From positions 1 to 5,290 of the forward strand of contig DAOUXE010000117.1 of NCBI GenBank assembly GCA_030666765.1: a stretch of DNA of 5,290 nucleotides, read 5' to 3'. Positions 1-5,172 of the stretch are shown here, piece by piece; within the stretch, counting starts at the first letter, position 1, and every line of letters begins with the position of its first letter. Source of the DNA: Methanosarcinales archaeon. GTDB taxonomy: Archaea > Halobacteriota > Methanosarcinia > Methanosarcinales > Methanogasteraceae. The position numbers and the translations under genes were made by a program. The notes beneath the pieces are model-generated. The model saw only the letters and a list, made by a program, of their open reading frames with translations. It was not told where the DNA came from and did no database searches.

Positions 1-138
1 AAGAACAGGAAGGGCAAGGGTCGGCTGGTAGAGCACAACCATTTGACACACAAGCGACCCGGTCCGGCACAGCGCTACTCATCTGCGGGTACAAAGAGGC
101 GACGGATAAAGCGATCTGAAAAAGTGGTTGCAAAGTAA
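1..138 (+). CDS. 3' end of an unidentified gene (partial, basic C-terminus)
   Basis: Reading from base 1, this frame stays open for 45 codons and ends with TAA at 136-138. The peptide is strongly basic, with a cluster TKRRRIKRSEK near the end, as in tails of archaeal ribosomal or nucleic-acid-binding proteins. I do not recognise the family. A second frame, from base 3 to a TGA at 117-119, is also open and has similar third-position composition. The choice rests only on the longer reading and the coherent lysine/arginine-rich tail. It lies on the same strand as aroE, about 104 bases upstream, so co-transcription is possible but not shown. The start lies outside the window. Confidence 0.35.
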   Translation, partial: KNRKGKGRLVEHNHLTHKRPGPAQRYSSAGTKRRRIKRSEKVVAK

Positions 139-242
139 GTGCCGGTACGCGAAGGCACATACATGTACAGGCAAAGGTAGCGGATGTGCTGTATTACAAT
201 CCATTGAAGGGAAGTTCAGATCAAAAGCCACATACGAGTAAT

Positions 243-1082
243 ATGACGAAAGTTTACGCAGTGCTTGGCGATCCGATCAGCCACAGCAAGTCTCCTGCTA
301 TGCATAACGCGGCGTTCGGGGAGCTTGGGATGCCGTGCACATACCACGCGTTCAGGGTGCCCCCCTCAGACCTTAGAGATGCAATATACGGGGCAAAAGC
401 ACTCGGGTTCGGTGGGCTTAACCTGACCATCCCGCTCAAAGAAGATGCGCTGAAATACGTCGAACCCGATCCGATCGCAGCGCGGATTGGTGCTGTAAAC
501 ACGATCGACTTCGCTGACGGCATCACCGGGCACAACACAGATGGAATCGGCGCGATGCATGCGCTTGAGGACGCGGGCGTCTTGGTTACGAGAAGGAATA
601 TCCTGATCATCGGTGCGGGTGGTGCGGCGCGGGCGATTGCGTTTCAGTTCGGATACAGCGGCGGAGATATCGTTATTGCGAACCGGACAAAGGAACGTGC
701 GGATAGACTTGCCAGCGATGTGAGGGTGGGACTATCCGAACTCGGGAAAACCCCCTCGATCGAGAGCATCGGGCTTGGCGCGATACCAGGGAAGATCGAT
801 GACGCAGACATCCTGATCAATGCCACATCGGTCGGGATGCACCCCAATATTGATGCAACACCAGTGCCTGCAGGTCTCCTGCGCCCCGGACTTGCCGTAT
901 TCGATATCGTGTACAACCCCCGCCGTACAAGACTGCTCCTGGAAGCGGAGCAGAAGGGCGCCACCATCGTTGAAGGCGTGAGGATGCTTGTGTATCAGGG
1001 CGCGGAGGCGTTTTTGATATGGACGGGAAGAGAGCCGCCTGTTGATGTGATGGTTGAGGCGGTGGTTCGGGAACTGCGGTAA
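243..1082 (+). CDS. aroE: Shikimate dehydrogenase (NADP-dependent)
   Basis: Reduces 3-dehydroshikimate to shikimate with NADPH, the fourth step of the cytosolic shikimate pathway to chorismate and aromatic amino acids. The 279-residue product is normal AroE length. Visible motifs, counted from this start: shikimate-binding SKS (S15, S17) in GDPISHSKSPAMHN; NLTIPLK with catalytic Lys66; GAVNT (Asn86); GHNTDG with Asp100; the Rossmann glycine motif GAGGAARA (124-131); NRT (148-150), which typically contacts the NADP 2'-phosphate; NATSVGM (194-200); and YQGAEAF..WTG (252-263). All expected catalytic and binding residues are present. I chose ATG 243 because the family usually begins two or three residues before the VYxVxGDPI strand. 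A GTG at 186 would add 19 unconserved residues, although it has an AAGGT 7 nt upstream. The gene is G+C-rich (38/60 at 601-660) and converges on the next gene with a 47-bp gap. Confidence 0.95.
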   Translation: MTKVYAVLGDPISHSKSPAMHNAAFGELGMPCTYHAFRVPPSDLRDAIYGAKALGFGGLNLTIPLKEDALKYVEPDPIAARIGAVNTIDFADGITGHNTDGIGAMHALEDAGVLVTRRNILIIGAGGAARAIAFQFGYSGGDIVIANRTKERADRLASDVRVGLSELGKTPSIESIGLGAIPGKIDDADILINATSVGMHPNIDATPVPAGLLRPGLAVFDIVYNPRRTRLLLEAEQKGATIVEGVRMLVYQGAEAFLIWTGREPPVDVMVEAVVRELR

Positions 1083-1129
1083 AAGTGTATACGGAAAGGG
1101 TCCGGTTTGGGGATGGGGCTGCTGATGAT

Positions 1130-2467
1130 TCAGAAATCGTCCGTGTCAAACGCAACAAACCCCCTGCCCCTCAGATCATCCTTCCCTTCGATCTTCTTTG
1201 CCACAATTCCGAAATATTCTTTCCGAGAATCGCTGTTCCACTGCACGGATTTCGCCTTCTCCGACAGGTCATCGAGTACTTTCTCTGCCTGCCAACAAGT
1301 CAAATTCCGCCATTTACATTCAACAAACAGTATCTCTTTCGTTGCATCGCGTAAGGCGACGATATCGATTTCCTTGTCCTTGTGCCACCACTTTCCAATT
1401 TTTGAGAAACCGAATATCCGGTCTCTTTCTTTTATCAAAAATTGTCTGGAAACCTCCTCAAAAACACCGCCCAAATAATTGCTGTAATCTTCTTTAATGA
1501 CGTTTATATCAAATATGCCCTCTCCGATAGAACTCAAATTCGGATAAATATACCTGAACCAGAATTTAAGGAAATTATCGTTTAGATAATATCTACCATG
1601 CCTTGATTTTGGATTCTCGGTAACCGGAACAACTCTTTTGATCATCCCGACTTCGATCAAGTTTCTTAAATAAGGGCTGATATCAGTCCTTTTTACCTTT
1701 ATAAAATCCTTAATCTCGTTTAACTTTGTTTTCCCGTGTGCAATGGCTTCCAGTATTAGTTTGTATGTGCTTACATCTTTAAATTCGTATCGCATAAGAA
1801 AATCCACTTCATCCCTCAAAAGACTTCGTTCTTTCGTTAATTCTCCCTCCAACCACTGCCAAAACGGTCTATCTATCTTTATCAGATAAAACGGAATCCC
1901 ATCTGCAAAACCGTAAATTTCAACAAGTTCTCTGGTTCCTACCACCGGGAAAAATCTTTCAAGATCGAAGAAAGAGACTGCTTTAAGCTCTATAGAACCT
2001 GTTCTCCGCCCATAAAGCGGGCTGGCGTAATCAAGTACTCTGGATGTCATTATGGAGACTGAAGAGCCGAGCAAAAAGAGTTTCAATTCTGAGTCCTTGA
2101 GCGTGATGTCTATGATCGATTGGAATATGTTGAGGATATTTGCATCTTCGTGGATCATATTCTGGAATTCATCGATAACAACGACTTCTGACTTGTTTTT
2201 CAGAAATTCAAAGAGGACTTCCCAATCGGTTTTTAATTTTGAAACTTCCGGATAGTGCCGGGCACAAAGGGAGTGAAACCTATCCGGATTTCTCGCACCA
2301 ACAGCCAGATAATATATTCTTCCTCTGTTTTCGGTTGCTTTCAGGATTAATTCTGTTTTGCCGATTCTTCTCCGACCATAAAGGATTATGAACTCGAATC
2401 TGCGGCTGTTCAAAACATCACTCAATTCAGACAGTTCTTTTTCCCGGTCCTTGAACTGTATAATCAT
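1130..2467 (-). CDS. Archaeal ATPase (ATPase_2 domain) with C-terminal DUF234 nuclease-like domain
   Basis: A 445-residue member of the archaeal AAA-like ATPase group, ATPase_2 followed by DUF234. Domains in order: Walker A GRRRIGKT (31-38); Walker B VVVIDEFQ (95-102); sensor-1-like LLGSSVSIM (132-140); arginine-rich LYGRRTG (151-157), a likely arginine finger; a winged-helix segment around 235-310 (LNEIKDFIKVKRTDISPYL, then RHGRYYLND); and a C-terminal domain with Glu337/338, EID (366-368) and ECK (383-385), spaced like a PD-(D/E)XK core. ATP binding is well supported. DNA binding and nuclease activity are inference, and the cellular role of this family is unsettled (defence, mobile-element or stress roles are suggested). 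The gene is visibly A+T-richer than its neighbours (22/60 G+C at 1441-1500) and rich in Lys and Ile, which suggests transfer. No Shine-Dalgarno precedes the ATG; a palindrome and TATA-like sequence lie just upstream. It is co-directional with purP, 81 bp away. Confidence 0.9.
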   Translation of the reverse strand: MIIQFKDREKELSELSDVLNSRRFEFIILYGRRRIGKTELILKATENRGRIYYLAVGARNPDRFHSLCARHYPEVSKLKTDWEVLFEFLKNKSEVVVIDEFQNMIHEDANILNIFQSIIDITLKDSELKLFLLGSSVSIMTSRVLDYASPLYGRRTGSIELKAVSFFDLERFFPVVGTRELVEIYGFADGIPFYLIKIDRPFWQWLEGELTKERSLLRDEVDFLMRYEFKDVSTYKLILEAIAHGKTKLNEIKDFIKVKRTDISPYLRNLIEVGMIKRVVPVTENPKSRHGRYYLNDNFLKFWFRYIYPNLSSIGEGIFDINVIKEDYSNYLGGVFEEVSRQFLIKERDRIFGFSKIGKWWHKDKEIDIVALRDATKEILFVECKWRNLTCWQAEKVLDDLSEKAKSVQWNSDSRKEYFGIVAKKIEGKDDLRGRGFVAFDTDDF

Positions 2468-2470
2468 CGT

Positions 2471-2492
2471 TATACTAATTGCAATTATACTA
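2471..2492 (-). promoter_or_regulatory. Candidate promoter/operator of the ATPase gene: palindrome with TATA-like sequence
   Basis: A perfect 12-bp palindrome, TAATTGCAATTA (2476-2487), lies within an A+T-rich stretch that also has TATACTA twice (2471-2477 and 2486-2492, 15 bp apart). Read on the minus strand, GTATAAT falls about 20 nt before the ATG, slightly closer than a standard TATA box for a leaderless mRNA, so the exact TATA box is uncertain. A symmetric site overlapping the promoter would suit a dimeric repressor. The sequence pattern is directly visible; the function is inferred. Confidence 0.4.
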
Positions 2493-2548
2493 CTTAAGAT
2501 TTCTGCACTGCCTCAAGTCGTTCAGGACAAAGCTGCTAAGCACCGAAA

Positions 2549-3568
2549 CTAAGACACAACATTATCGAGCCGTCCCATATCGATCGCAAGCTTGATCTCC
2601 TGCGCAATCCTTTTTCCGGTGGATAGATCAGGCTCGATCAGATCAGAGTATGGCGATCCGGATATGAACAGATTCGTGCCCGCAACGATCCTGGCTGAGA
2701 TCTCGAAGACCTTGAACTCGAGCGTGTCGGTGCAGATTGTTTCGAGACAGAACGGACCGATCATCCCGCCAAAGAGTTCGATCGACCGTTCAACGACTCT
2801 CTCGCCGAGATCAAAGACCTTTGGTAGCAACGACTCCCGCAGAACCATCGGCAGGTTGCCTGTTACCACAAAACTCGGATCGATGCCTGAAGACGCACCG
2901 ATCTTATAGAGTTCGTCGATGTTGGACTCGATCCGTCTGTCGATTCCAAGCAGTTCGAGCGTACCATCCCCGACACGGTAACCATCAGTTCTGAGCGGAG
3001 AGTAGAAGAAATGCAGATAGTATCTTGACCCGAGCACGAATTCCTGAATTACGTACTCCTGACTGGGTTTGATCTGTGCCTCAAATTCCTCTTTGTTTTT
3101 AGCTATGAAAAACCCGCGCCCGCCTTTTGCACCATGGTACTTCACGATCACGGGGCGGTCGATCTCATCAGGCGATGAAAACTCAGACGGTACGGAAACG
3201 CCCGCGCTTGTGAGCCAGTCACGCTCCTTTGTCCGGTCAGATTCCCATTCGAGTACCGCCTTGTTCCCAAAACTCGGAATCTCAAGACGCGCAAAGTCTG
3301 ACGCGCCGAGGTACTCGACGAATGACCCATGCGGGATGATGATTACATTTTTCTCGATTAATTCAGTAGTTTTTTCTACTATCCCCTGATACGAGTCTAC
3401 AGAAAAGAATTCGTCCGGCTTTGCTCTCGGAAATGCGTCATAGAATTTAGGGGGCTTTCCGAGACAGATGCCGAGCGTCTTAAACCCTTCTTTGCGCGCG
3501 CCGTCGAATATCTGGAGGCTTGTGTGCGAACAGACCGTGGCGATGGTTGGAATGTTATCTCCTGTCAT
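2549..3568 (-). CDS. purP: PurP: formate-dependent AICAR formyl ligase (FAICAR synthetase)
   Basis: ATP-grasp enzyme that joins formate to AICAR (ZMP) to give FAICAR, the penultimate step to IMP. It is typical of archaea, where it replaces the folate-dependent PurH transformylase. The 339-residue product is close to the usual family length (about 340-360). Motifs: N-terminal TVCSHTSLQI (11-20) of the DUF1246-type domain; IIPHGSFVEYLG (77-88); ATP-grasp VIVKYHGAKGGRGFF (140-154); QEFVLGSRYYLHFFYSPL; and the signature EISARIVAGTN (289-299) followed by GSPYSDL in the C-terminal DUF1297-type part. No motif is missing. ATG 3568 places the first beta-strand (IPTIATVCSH) at the expected distance. 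No Shine-Dalgarno and no TATA box are visible in the 38 nt between this start and tRNA-His, so transcription probably begins upstream of the tRNA. Some archaea carry a PurP paralogue of unclear role, which sequence alone cannot exclude. Confidence 0.93.
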   Translation of the reverse strand: MTGDNIPTIATVCSHTSLQIFDGARKEGFKTLGICLGKPPKFYDAFPRAKPDEFFSVDSYQGIVEKTTELIEKNVIIIPHGSFVEYLGASDFARLEIPSFGNKAVLEWESDRTKERDWLTSAGVSVPSEFSSPDEIDRPVIVKYHGAKGGRGFFIAKNKEEFEAQIKPSQEYVIQEFVLGSRYYLHFFYSPLRTDGYRVGDGTLELLGIDRRIESNIDELYKIGASSGIDPSFVVTGNLPMVLRESLLPKVFDLGERVVERSIELFGGMIGPFCLETICTDTLEFKVFEISARIVAGTNLFISGSPYSDLIEPDLSTGKRIAQEIKLAIDMGRLDNVVS

Positions 3569-3582
3569 GGGTGAATCGGGTT

Positions 3583-3602
3583 GGTATGTAGGCGGGTATG
3601 TA
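3583..3602. repeat. Short direct repeat in the tRNA-His to purP spacer
   Basis: GGTATGTA occurs twice with a 12-bp period (3583-3590 and 3595-3602). It fills most of the spacer between purP and the tRNA 3' end and could simply be replication slippage. It contains no TATA-like element for purP. Confidence 0.4.
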
Positions 3603-3606
3603 AGTA

Positions 3607-3679
3607 GGCCGGGGCCGGGATTTGAACCCGGGTCGTGGGATCCACAGTCCCATAGGATGACCAGCTACCCTACCCCAGC
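3607..3679 (-). tRNA. tRNA-His (anticodon GTG)
   Basis: A complete cloverleaf folds on the minus strand. The acceptor stem is GCTGGGG with CCCCGGC (7 bp, one G-U). The D-stem is GGGT/ATCC. The anticodon stem is TGGGA/TCCCA around the loop CTGTGGA, with anticodon GTG at 3643-3645. The T-arm is CCGGG-TTCAAAT-CCCGG. The discriminator (3607) reads C, the identity base of archaeal and bacterial tRNA-His. The base before G1 reads T, so the essential G-1 is not encoded and must be added after transcription, as by Thg1-type enzymes. No CCA is encoded. No intron is seen. It lies 38 bp upstream of purP on the same strand. Confidence 0.96.
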
Positions 3680-3716
3680 ATTGTGGTTGGGTGTCAATCA
3701 TAAGGTTGCTTGAGAA

Positions 3717-3724
3717 CATAAAAA
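3717..3724 (-). promoter_or_regulatory. Candidate TATA box for tRNA-His (and perhaps purP)
   Basis: On the minus strand this reads TTTTTATG, centred about 41 nt before the first tRNA base. Transcription starting 26 nt downstream would give a leader of about 15 nt. A second candidate, CCTTATGATT (3696-3705), lies about 22 nt from the tRNA and would start almost at its 5' end. The sequence does not decide between them. Confidence 0.35.
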
Positions 3725-3947
3725 GGTTGGCTTGCAGCAGGGGTGCGCCGACGCAAACGTTCATAGTGTTCTTCGTATGATCTGGTAAGTTGTGATATAT
3801 CGGATACCATCTGAGCCAAGCATACGCCAAAATCGGTACGAATACGGCGGAAAAATGAAGTTAGTGCAATTTGTGTGAATGGCTGCGCCGCTGCTGCCTT
3901 CAGCGCTGCTTTGCAGATCGCAGACAGTGGCTGATAAGGTTTTTAGC

Positions 3948-3974
3948 CACAGATTAACACGGATTCCACAGATT
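3948..3974. repeat. Triple CACRGATT repeat of the dispersed 'CACAGATT' type
   Basis: Three 8-bp units, CACAGATT (3948-3955), CACGGATT (3958-3965) and CACAGATT (3967-3974), are spaced 10 and 9 bp apart and preceded by TTTTTAGC. From memory, very similar strings (TTTAGCCACAGATT followed by further CACAGATT units) recur between genes in many unrelated bacterial and archaeal genomes, sometimes near GxxExxY-type genes. I know of no established function. The repeat is directly visible; its membership of a dispersed family is recollection and needs a search. Confidence 0.6.
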
Positions 3975-4112
3975 TCATCCGCAACGGCATAAGGTATGCT
4001 AGTCTCTGTGATGCAAAAGGTACTCATGGATGTATAGCGTATGTGGAATGTAACATAGCGGAGTTGATTGTTATGACAAGATATTTCCACCTGCTCGAAA
4101 CACGCAATCGTT

Positions 4113-4414
4113 TTGCGAACGATGATCTTTGGCGCGGGCGCGCTCGCGGTGCTACTTGCGTGTGCGGGCACGGCAGCGGGCAGACGTTGGGTTGTGGATG
4201 ATGGCGGCGAGGACTTCACGAGCATACAGGCGGCAGTGTATGCGATGAAACGCGGGAGATGCGACTCGAGGTTGCGAGCGGACGAATGCCCAATAATGTG
4301 GGCGTGAGCAGGTGGCTCACGTGCAGCACAGATCTTTGATTTTGGGGTATGCCGGGGTGCAATAATAGTGGAGCGGTTGCAATCGAGGTTGGATATGCTG
4401 CTACCCTACACTGT
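4113..4414 (+). pseudogene. Decayed 5' fragment of a secreted beta-helix (NosD/PKD-type) surface protein
   Basis: The 5' part reads as an exported protein: basic R2, hydrophobic core GAGALAVLLACAGTAAG, then RRWVVDDGGEDFTSIQAAV, the typical opening of archaeal parallel beta-helix surface proteins (VDDxGGADFTxIQAAVxAAxxGDTIEVxSG). Homology then continues in other frames: GAT GCG after an extra base near 4257, then EVASGR (4268-4285) and NVGVSRWLT in a third frame after another extra base near 4265. A TGA at 4337-4339 interrupts that frame, after which MPGCNNSGAVAIEVGYAATL (4349-4408) still resembles the next helix rung. The gene is therefore broken by two single-base shifts and a stop, and cut off where the 3' end of the neighbouring gene begins. 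The uninterrupted frame from TTG 4113 ends at 4307. ATG 4122 is an alternative start but lacks the basic residue. Sequencing error could explain one shift, hardly all three lesions. Confidence 0.6.
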
Positions 4415-4732
4415 TATCAGCATCTCGTTTTCGGCCTGTGGTGCATACTGATCCGATATCACATCATCCAACTCCATAAACTTCTTTACAATCGGATTTT
4501 TCTTATTCAGTTTATACATCCTGGCTCTACCAACTTCCCTTGTCGCTACCACGACGCCATTTCTCTCTATGACTTTCCATATATTGAAGAGTGTTGCTCT
4601 GCTGATGCCGGCGCCTCTGGCAATGTCTGACTTTGAGTGATCATAAGCTTCGTTATCTATCAGAAAATCCAGTACCTTCAATACCGGGTTTTTCGTTCCG
4701 AAAAATTCCATGAATAGTGTAGTATTTTCCAT
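4406..4732 (-). CDS. Small archaeal winged helix-turn-helix transcriptional regulator
   Basis: A 108-residue, single-domain DNA-binding protein. After an N-terminal helix (NPVLKVLDFLIDNE, 15-28) come the first HTH helix KSDIARGA (34-41), the turn GIS (42-44), a recognition helix RATLFNIWKVIERNG (45-59) and a wing VVATREVGRARMYKL (61-75). The segment NKKNPIVKKFMELDDVIS and a short tail follow. This pattern (FFGTxxxxKVLDFLID...SKxDIA..AGISRxTLF...TREVGRAxxYKLN) is a recurrent archaeal wHTH type that I recognise but cannot assign to a named regulator. There is no ligand-binding domain. ATG 4732 is chosen because family similarity starts there and a TATA box lies 25 nt upstream, giving a leaderless mRNA. 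The frame extends to 4939, but that extension runs antisense through the divergent gene. It probably controls itself and the divergent gene (inference). Confidence 0.85.
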   Translation of the reverse strand: MENTTLFMEFFGTKNPVLKVLDFLIDNEAYDHSKSDIARGAGISRATLFNIWKVIERNGVVVATREVGRARMYKLNKKNPIVKKFMELDDVISDQYAPQAENEMLITV

Positions 4733-4752
4733 AATACAACACAGGAGGATTC

Positions 4753-4762
4753 GTTTATATAC
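4753..4762. promoter_or_regulatory. Single symmetric TATA box shared by two divergent leaderless genes
   Basis: GTTTATATAC lies in the 52 bp between the start codons at 4732 (minus) and 4785 (plus). The TATA core, near 4757, is about 25 nt from the minus-strand ATG and about 28 nt from the plus-strand ATG. Both fit archaeal TATA-to-start spacing if transcription begins at the start codons. No other TATA-like octamer and no correctly placed Shine-Dalgarno is present for either gene. The core reads TTTATATA on one strand and TATATAAA on the other, so one TBP site could serve both directions. Confidence 0.65.
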
Positions 4763-4784
4763 CTTACCATCAATGTTTAAAAAT

Positions 4785-5048
4785 ATGGACAATACAGATG
4801 TGCTGGAAGCGACGATACTAAAGAAGCTGAAAAGACGCGGAAAGTGGGGCGGCGCACATACAAGCTTTGATAGACTGACCACCGGGATACCAAAACATCT
4901 GAAGGGCGAGACAAAGAACGTTGCTAAAGATTTAATCAAATCCGGTTTATTGTTCTCGAAACCGACATCTTATGGATTGGAGATATCTCTTAATCCAAAA
5001 AGAAGGAAGGAGATCGATGTGATCATTGAGAAATATCTACCGAAGTAG
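4785..5048 (+). CDS. Small basic conserved archaeal protein, probable winged-helix fold
   Basis: An 87-residue lysine-rich protein. Visible features: an N-terminal helix (VLEATILKKLKRRG, 6-19), the motif KWGGAHTSFDRL (20-31), GIPKHLKGETKNVAKDLIKSGLL (34-56), then KPTSYGLEISLNPKRRKEIDVIIEKYL (59-85). The order helix-turn-helix, LIKxGLL, KPTSYGLxxSLNP resembles a compact wHTH with its wing. I recognise it as a recurring small archaeal hypothetical protein (GKWGGxHTSFD...KPTSYGLxVSLNP) but know of no assigned function. No signal peptide or membrane segment is present. ATG 4785 fits the shared TATA box about 28 nt upstream. The in-frame ATG at 4773 would be only about 16 nt from it, and the open frame back to 4710 crosses the divergent start. 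DNA or RNA binding, or partnership with the divergent regulator, is inference. Confidence 0.78.
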   Translation: MDNTDVLEATILKKLKRRGKWGGAHTSFDRLTTGIPKHLKGETKNVAKDLIKSGLLFSKPTSYGLEISLNPKRRKEIDVIIEKYLPK

Positions 5049-5172
5049 GAGGTTTGCGTGAACATCTCCGTCTGACAAATCGAAAGAAATTGAGCCAGCG
5101 CCTCTGCGACCGCTTTTCTAAAAACTCCTTCTCTATGCCCACATCCATATTAGGTAACTCCCAATAAATAAC

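Larger units (their letters stand above)
3680..4112. other. Intergenic stretch without a supported gene
   Basis: No reading frame here has a plausible start, recognisable motif or protein-like composition. The long minus-strand frame across 3761-4225 runs antisense through the repeat and the signal-peptide region of the next feature and looks accidental. Contents: the candidate tRNA promoter at its left end, the CACRGATT triplet (3948-3974), and a small perfect hairpin GCATA-AGG-TATGC (3987-3999). Confidence 0.6.

Noticed and set aside
18..75. tRNA-like look (GGCTGGTAGAGCAC resembling a D-arm, followed by TTTGACACAC)
   Set aside because: There is no T-loop TTCRA motif and no pairing acceptor or anticodon stem; the resemblance is limited to the D-arm-like string.
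186..242. N-terminal extension of AroE from GTG 186
   Set aside because: The 19 added residues precede the point where AroE homologues normally begin and look unstructured; kept only as an alternative start.
3607..3635. tRNA-His 3' end as an integration attachment site
   Set aside because: No second copy of the T-arm/acceptor sequence was found in the window and no integrase gene is present.
3948..3974. CRISPR-like array
   Set aside because: Units are only 8 bp with 1-2 bp between them, far from CRISPR repeat and spacer lengths, and no cas gene is present.
3761..4225. Long minus-strand open frame (154 codons)
   Set aside because: It is antisense to the signal-peptide region and the CACRGATT repeat, has Ser/Thr/Cys-rich composition without motifs, and matches nothing recognisable.
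4744..4748. GGAGG on the plus strand as a Shine-Dalgarno site
   Set aside because: The nearest plus-strand start codons are 25 and 37 nt away, and the site lies upstream of the TATA box, so it would not be in the mRNA.
4733..4939. N-terminal extension of the winged-helix regulator frame up to 4939
   Set aside because: It runs antisense through the divergent gene and the TATA box; the family-like sequence begins at ATG 4732.
5023..5148. Small minus-strand frame starting at ATG 5148 with an Arg-rich peptide
   Set aside because: It overlaps the 3' end of the plus-strand gene, has no promoter-like sequence or recognisable motif, and is of chance length.
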